Shown here in pieces: positions 7,801 to 13,800 of a stretch of DNA of 17,962 nt. Position 1 is the stretch's first letter. Each line of letters starts with the position of its first letter. Where the stretch lies: assembly GCA_026770585.1 (NCBI GenBank), contig MU646710.1, positions 99,187 through 117,148 of the forward strand. Reading direction: 5' to 3'. Below the pieces are notes generated by a model. The model had not been told where the DNA came from. It did no database searches and worked only from the letters and a program-made list of their open reading frames with translations. This DNA comes from Baffinella frigidus. Its lineage: Eukaryota > Cryptophyceae > Cryptomonadales > Baffinellaceae. A program made the position numbers and the translations under genes.

Positions 7801-10800
7801 TTCTGGCGTAGGGGTGCACCGCGCGGGGGGAGGAAGCGGAGGATCTTGTGCTTATCGCCCTGGTGGCGGTCCTCTGAGAAGATGGGTTGCGCCTCGAACC
7901 GCCGCAGCCCGCAGATCACCACCAGCGTGTCCTTGGACCTGCGATCGAATAGGTGGACGGTTGATTAGGTGGACAGTGGTATAGGTGGACGGTGTAATAG
8001 ACGGACGTTGGGGAAGTAAGGGAATGTCCACTTATTCAAAATTCCGAATAGGTGGACGTTGGGGAAGCGCCGCAGCCCGCAGATCACTACCAGCGTGTCC
8101 TTGGACCTGAATAGGTCGACGGTTGATAGGGTGGACGGTGGTATAGATGGACGGTGTAATAGGTGGACGTTGGACAAGTAAGGGAATGTCCAATTAATCA
8201 AACGTTCGAATAGGTGGATGCGCAGCCCGCAGATCACAACCAGCGTGTCTTTGGACCTGCGATCGAATAGGTGGACGTTTGATTAGGTGGATGGTTGAAT
8301 AGGTGGACGTTTGAATAGGCGGACGTTTGAAAAGGTAGACGTTTGAATAGGTGGACGCTGGGGAAGTAAGGGAGTGTGCGCGCACGACGTTTCCGCAACG
8401 TCCACATATTTAAACGATAGAAAGAGCCCCGACTGAATAGGTGGACGTTTGAATAGGTGGGACGGGGTTTCAGGGTTTCGTGGAGACGTGGAGACTGACC
8501 TGATAACGTCGCCGTCATCCTTGGCACGGGTGACGTTGTAGTGCATCGCGGCCATGGAGTTCTCGTAGCGCTGCAGCGCGCCCACCACCAACACCTCCCC
8601 CGCTGCGCTCTTTGCGACGGCTGACTCAGCGTACTCTGCAGGCACGGAGAACCACACCGTGACGTAGGCGCCCACGGGCGCGTAGGCGGAGTTGGGGTCT
8701 TCGGCAACCGCGCGGAGGCGAGAGGCGTTGAGAGACCGGAAGTGCGCGATTTTTGCATACTCGGACGGGAGGTTTTCGAGGGGATCCCACGGCGACGAGC
8801 GGAATGACTTAAGACCGCGGTACTTTTGGAAGCGGGTCCGCGCGGGCATGTCCACCGGCGTGTCCACCTGTGGGGAAAAGCGCATTTCGTGAATAACCCG
8901 TGAGTGAATCATCCGTAGGAGCCTACGGCAGGCAATACCTAGGCTGGTGCTACAGATGTCCGGGAAATCGCGTCGATTCAGGGACACGAATCGAATTTCA
9001 TCCGCGAAGAGTTGCGGTTTCGCGTCGATTCAGGGATCACGGCCCAACTGGTTGCCGCTTTACAAAACAAATTGGGGAAAATGGCACCTCGTCGGGGAAA
9101 TCCGACTCTTCCGTCGCGGCGCGGCGGCGCGCCAGGAAGCCTTCCGCATCTGCTGCCTGCCGTCGTCATGCTGTGTTACCGCGAGCGAGCGAGAGAGAGG
9201 GAGAGAGAGAGAGGGGGGGGAGAGAGATAGAGTGTGTGTGTGTGCGAGAGAGAGCGTGTGTGTGAGAGAGAGCAGGAGAGCAAGATAGTCACAGAGGCGG
9301 GGGCGAGAGAAAGAGAGAGAGCGAGAGAGAGCGAGAGAAAGAGAGAGCGCGCGCGCCAGAGAGACTGACAGGGGGAGTGCCTCAGCGTCCGCGTCCATGC
9401 CGTCCTCGCTCTCCTCCTCGTCCTCCTCGTCTTCCCACTCCTCCTCCTCTTCCTCCTCCTGGTTTAGGGTTTAGGGTTTAGGGTTTAGGGTTTAGGGTTT
9501 AGGGTTTAGGGTTTAGGGTTTAGGGTTTAAGGTTTAGGTTTCAGGGTTTTGGCTCGATAGGCGAGGGCAGGGTTGGATGTTTCAGTGCCACTTGGGAGGT
9601 TTCGGATTTTGGGTTTCGTGTTTCGTGTTTCGGGTCTCGGGGGTCGGGCGTATGTCCAGAGTTTAGGGTGTAAGTTGTAGGGTGCAGGGTCTAAGGTCTA
9701 GGGTTTAGGGTGGATCTAGGGAGAGTTTCGGGTTTCGGGTTTCGGGTTTCGGGTTTCGGGATTCGGGCGTATGCCTCCTCGGAGCCGCTCCCTCAAATCA
9801 AGCTTGGGGTCTAGGTTCCAGAGTTTAGGGTGTAAGGTGTAGGGTGCAGGGTCTAGGGTCTAGGGTGGGTTCAGGGAGAGTTCAGGGTTTAGGGTTCAGG
9901 GTTTTCGGGTGCATGCCTCCTCGGAGCCGCTCCCCCGCATCAAGCCGTCCGCCCCCCCCCCCAGAGTTGAGGGTGTAAGGTGTAGGGCGCAGGGTCTAGG
10001 GTCTAGGGTCTATCGAGGCACTCGGAGGTTCGTTTAAAAGCCAGGACCGGAAATCCGGTCCTAGCTTTTTCATTTTAAAAGTCCAGTTCCCTTAGAATTC
10101 AGGTGAAAGTTTTAAAATCCTTTAAAATTGAATGAAGTCGGTTCCGGGTTTCGGGTGCATGCCTCCTCAGAGCCGCTCCCCCGCATCAAGCCGTCCGCCC
10201 CCCCCTCGCCCTCCTCGCCCTCCTCCTCCTCCCCCTCCTCTGAGCCTGACTCGTCGTCGACGATCCACGCAGCGAGGAAGGGGTCCATGCCCTTGGGGAC
10301 GCGCTTCTTCCGCTTGGCGCCTTGCAGCTCCTCGGCGGTCGGCCACGTCTGCTCCGCGTCCATCTCGTCCACCTGCACGCGCGAAACCGCGTCGATTCAG
10401 GGACACGACACCGCATCTCGTCCACAGATCGTTGCGTTTCCCGGTTCAGGGACAAGACACGCATCGCGTCCACGGATCGTTGCGTTTCCGCGTCGATTCA
10501 GGCACACGCGCCGCATCTCGTCCACGAGGAGGCGCGATTCCGCGTCGATTCAGGAACTTGACACGCATCGCGTCCCTCACCCGTTGCGTTGTGCTGCGTG
10601 CACACACCTCGTCCACGAATCGTTGCATTTATCTGTCTCTTCAAGGACAAAAATGCATCTCGTCTGTGGATCATTGCTACGCCGGAGTCTTCGAAGAGGT
10701 CGCCAAAAGTCAATCTTTCCTCAGGTCAATGATTTTCAAAAGTAAAACCCGCCGAAATCGGCGGGTTAAAAAATCTAGCCCCCTCCTCGAGTGTGGCATG

Positions 10801-13800
10801 GTGAGTTTAGCGGCGGTTCACCTCCTGCTCCATAGCGAGGCCCTCCCGCCCTTCCGTCGGAGCCAGCGTCTCCTCGGATCCCATCTTGGCCTCTTCGCGC
10901 CCCACCACGTGCGGATCCGCATGCACAACCACCCTGTCGACTGTGTAGGTGCCCTGCGGGGAGGGAGAGGGGAGAGATCAGAGGGCGGGGGGCGGGGGGT
11001 CAGAACGCTTCGGAAATTACAACCCCATCTTGGCCTCCTCCCGCCCCGCCACATGAGGGCCCGCATGCACTACGGCACGGCCGACAGTGTAGGTGCCCTG
11101 CGTGGAGGGATATACTTCAGGGTGTAGGGCGTGGGGTGCGGGGTTGAGGGTTGAGGGCGGGTCCTCGTGGACTACGACCTTCTCGACAGTGTAGGTGCCC
11201 AGTGGGGCGCGCCAGGGGGGGATGAACAACCCCCACATGACCTCACGGATACCTAGCTCTGCCTGAGTTTATCCTGGCGCGCTCTTAAAACTATTTGAGA
11301 GCAGACATTTAGTACAAAAAGGCGAATTTTCTCAGAAAGCCGTGGGGCGAGCCAGAATGAAAACTCAGGCAGAGCTAGGATACCCTAAACTCGAGGGAGC
11401 TCTCTCGAGGGAGATCTCCGATAACGAATAACACCCAGTTAAGTGTTTGCGGTTTGCAGTTTCGGGTGTTTGGGTGTAGGGTTTCGGGTTTTGTTTTTTG
11501 GGGTGCAGGTTTTAGGGTGAACTAGCGAAGGCTGGTGTAGGGATGCCCCTCTACGATTTGCACCACGCATCGGCCACTTTGGGAGAAATAATCGAGACAT
11601 CTCAGTAGTGAATTGCCTCAAGGTTAGGGCATACCTGCGCGGGCACGTGCATGAGCTGGTCCGGCGTGAGCGCCTTCCCCCGCACGTACCCCGTCACCCC
11701 GAGCATCATCTCCTTGCCCCCCTCCTCCCCGCCCGCTGCCGCCGGCGCGACCTGCTTTGCGGTTCAGGGATTTGGGTTGATAGTTCAGATTTGAGGTGTG
11801 AGGGGTTAACGTTGTGGGTTTAGGGTTTAGGGTTTAGGGTTTAGGGTTTAGGGTTTAGGGTTTAGGGTTTGGGGTTTAGTGTTTCCACAAATAATTTCTG
11901 TTAGGCCAGGGGGATACCTGCACGGAGTGTGCAAGGACCATGCCGTGCCCGGCCCAGGTCGGGCGTGCGGAGACCTGCGTTCGCATTGAGCGTTGAGCGT
12001 TTGATTTTTACGGTTGGGAGTTTCAGGGGTTATGGTTGGGCCGGGGGAGGGGGGGGTCTGGGGCGCGGGGGAGGGGTGAGGGTGTGAGGTTTGAGGTTTT
12101 GGGTTTGGGGTTTTGGGTCGGAGGTTGGTAGTTAGGGTTTGGGATTTTGGGGTTTGGGGGTTGGGTTCGGGTTCAGGGTGTATGCGTGTAGGGTTTAGGG
12201 TTTAGGGTTGAGGGTTTAGGGAGCACCTTGGAGTGAGCGAGAAAGCGCTGCATCACCGCCGTGTCCTCGTCCCGGTCACCCACCACCTGCTTCAGTGCTT
12301 ACGGCTTAGGGTGTGAAGGTTGGGGTTAGGGGTTCAGGGTCTATGGTTCAGGGCTGAGGGTTTGGGGTTCAGGGGGTTTGGGGTTCAGGGCTGACCGTCA
12401 ACGTTTGCTGCGAACCGAACATCTTTCGAGGCGTTTGTTGCACACACGCTCTAAATCGGTTGCACACACGATACACATCGAGGCTTTGCACGTGGTTCTT
12501 GGATGAAGTTCATCTCGAAAGATAACTGAACCAGTTGCCTAATTAGCCTTGTCATTTACTTAGGAGGCCTTATTAAATTTACTATGTCCTATCTAATTTT
12601 TCCTGTTCCATCTCCTATTCAAAAGGAACTGATTCAGTTATCTTCCGAGATGAAAGTCATCCCGACTCAGACCTGGGTGTATCATCAAGTTGACACCCTG
12701 CGGTTCTGCTACAAATTCGTCAACGTTGGGGCGAAAAGAGGCCGAGCCAGACCAGGCCCCAGGAATTTCATCTCGGAAAATACCAGAATGTATCCTGATA
12801 AAAAGGCGTAAAATAGCATCATTTGATACCTAAAATAGCATACACACCCTTACCTTCCGCGTGGGGAGCCTAAGACAGCGGGGTAGATTATGTCTTGTTC
12901 CGAAACGAGATTAGGGTTGAAGAAGACCTTGGTGTCACGGCCGGTGGAGGAGATGGCCGTGGTCTTCCACTTCTCGAGCAGCACCTGCCATCCAGCAACA
13001 CCGTCAGTACTAAGCCAGTCATACGTAAGTCAGTCTTTACTAAGCCAGTCAATCACAAGTCAGTCAGTCCTCGGAAACCCCGAACCTGAACCTACGCCGC
13101 TTTACAAAGCGACAGAGACTCTAGTCAGCTGACATTGCCATGGACTTCTACTTGTCGAAAAATATGACGACTCTGCACACCGCTCTATCCACGGGGGAGT
13201 TCACGGCCGTGCCCTCGTAGCGCGGTTTTCGCATCTGTTGGCCTCGAAAACAATGAAACAACGGCAAACACAGACAGTTAAGTGCCAGCATCGTCAACTT
13301 CTGGCATGGTTTTATTGTTTTCGCGTGGCCAACCGATGTGAAAACCCATCTGTCGCTGACCTGGCGGGGGCGGGAGGCAAGGGTGGAGGCGCCCTGAACA
13401 ATCATAAGAGGGGCCAGTCGCGCTGTCCTCTAGCTCTCTCGCAGTCTATTCGGGATCGCCAATTTGCTGCGTCCGCGCCCGTTTTCGCCCCAAAGTTGAC
13501 GGATTTCCCCCCGACAACCCTAGATGTCAACTTGTGAATAGTCCTCCAACCGGCTTCGGGTTTAGGATTGAGACCTGGCGGGGGCGGGAGGCGAGAGTGG
13601 AGGCGCCCTGGACGATCATGAGGGAGGCCTGCGGCGTTCCGAAGAGTTTCGCCGCGTGTAGGAGGTGCCCTGCGCGATCCACGAGACCCGGTCAACTAAA
13701 GAAAATCAGTCAACTGCGTGCATGAGTTCCTAAACCCTAAATCATAAATCCTGAACCTCAAGCCCTACTGACCTCCCCAAGCATCCTGCTCCTCGCCCTA

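Noticed and set aside
7950-8470. CRISPR-like array of GAATAGGTGGACG repeats
   Set aside because: Units are imperfect, spacing is irregular and too short, there are no unique spacers of constant length, and the context is a eukaryotic intron.
9060-9398. Long minus-strand Ser/Leu-rich open frame
   Set aside because: It is read-through of the GA/GT microsatellite; the real TSR1 exons at 9458-9381 and 9156-9088 use splice sites on either side, and exon 16 is in another frame.
10043-10767. Bacterial-type transcription terminators
   Set aside because: The hairpins resemble terminators but lie in spliceosomal introns of a eukaryotic gene.
11025-11199. Exon 13 copies b and c as true additional coding exons
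   Set aside because: Copy b runs into an in-frame stop without a donor and copy c lacks the acceptor AG; only the copy at 10953-10822 joins both neighbours in phase.
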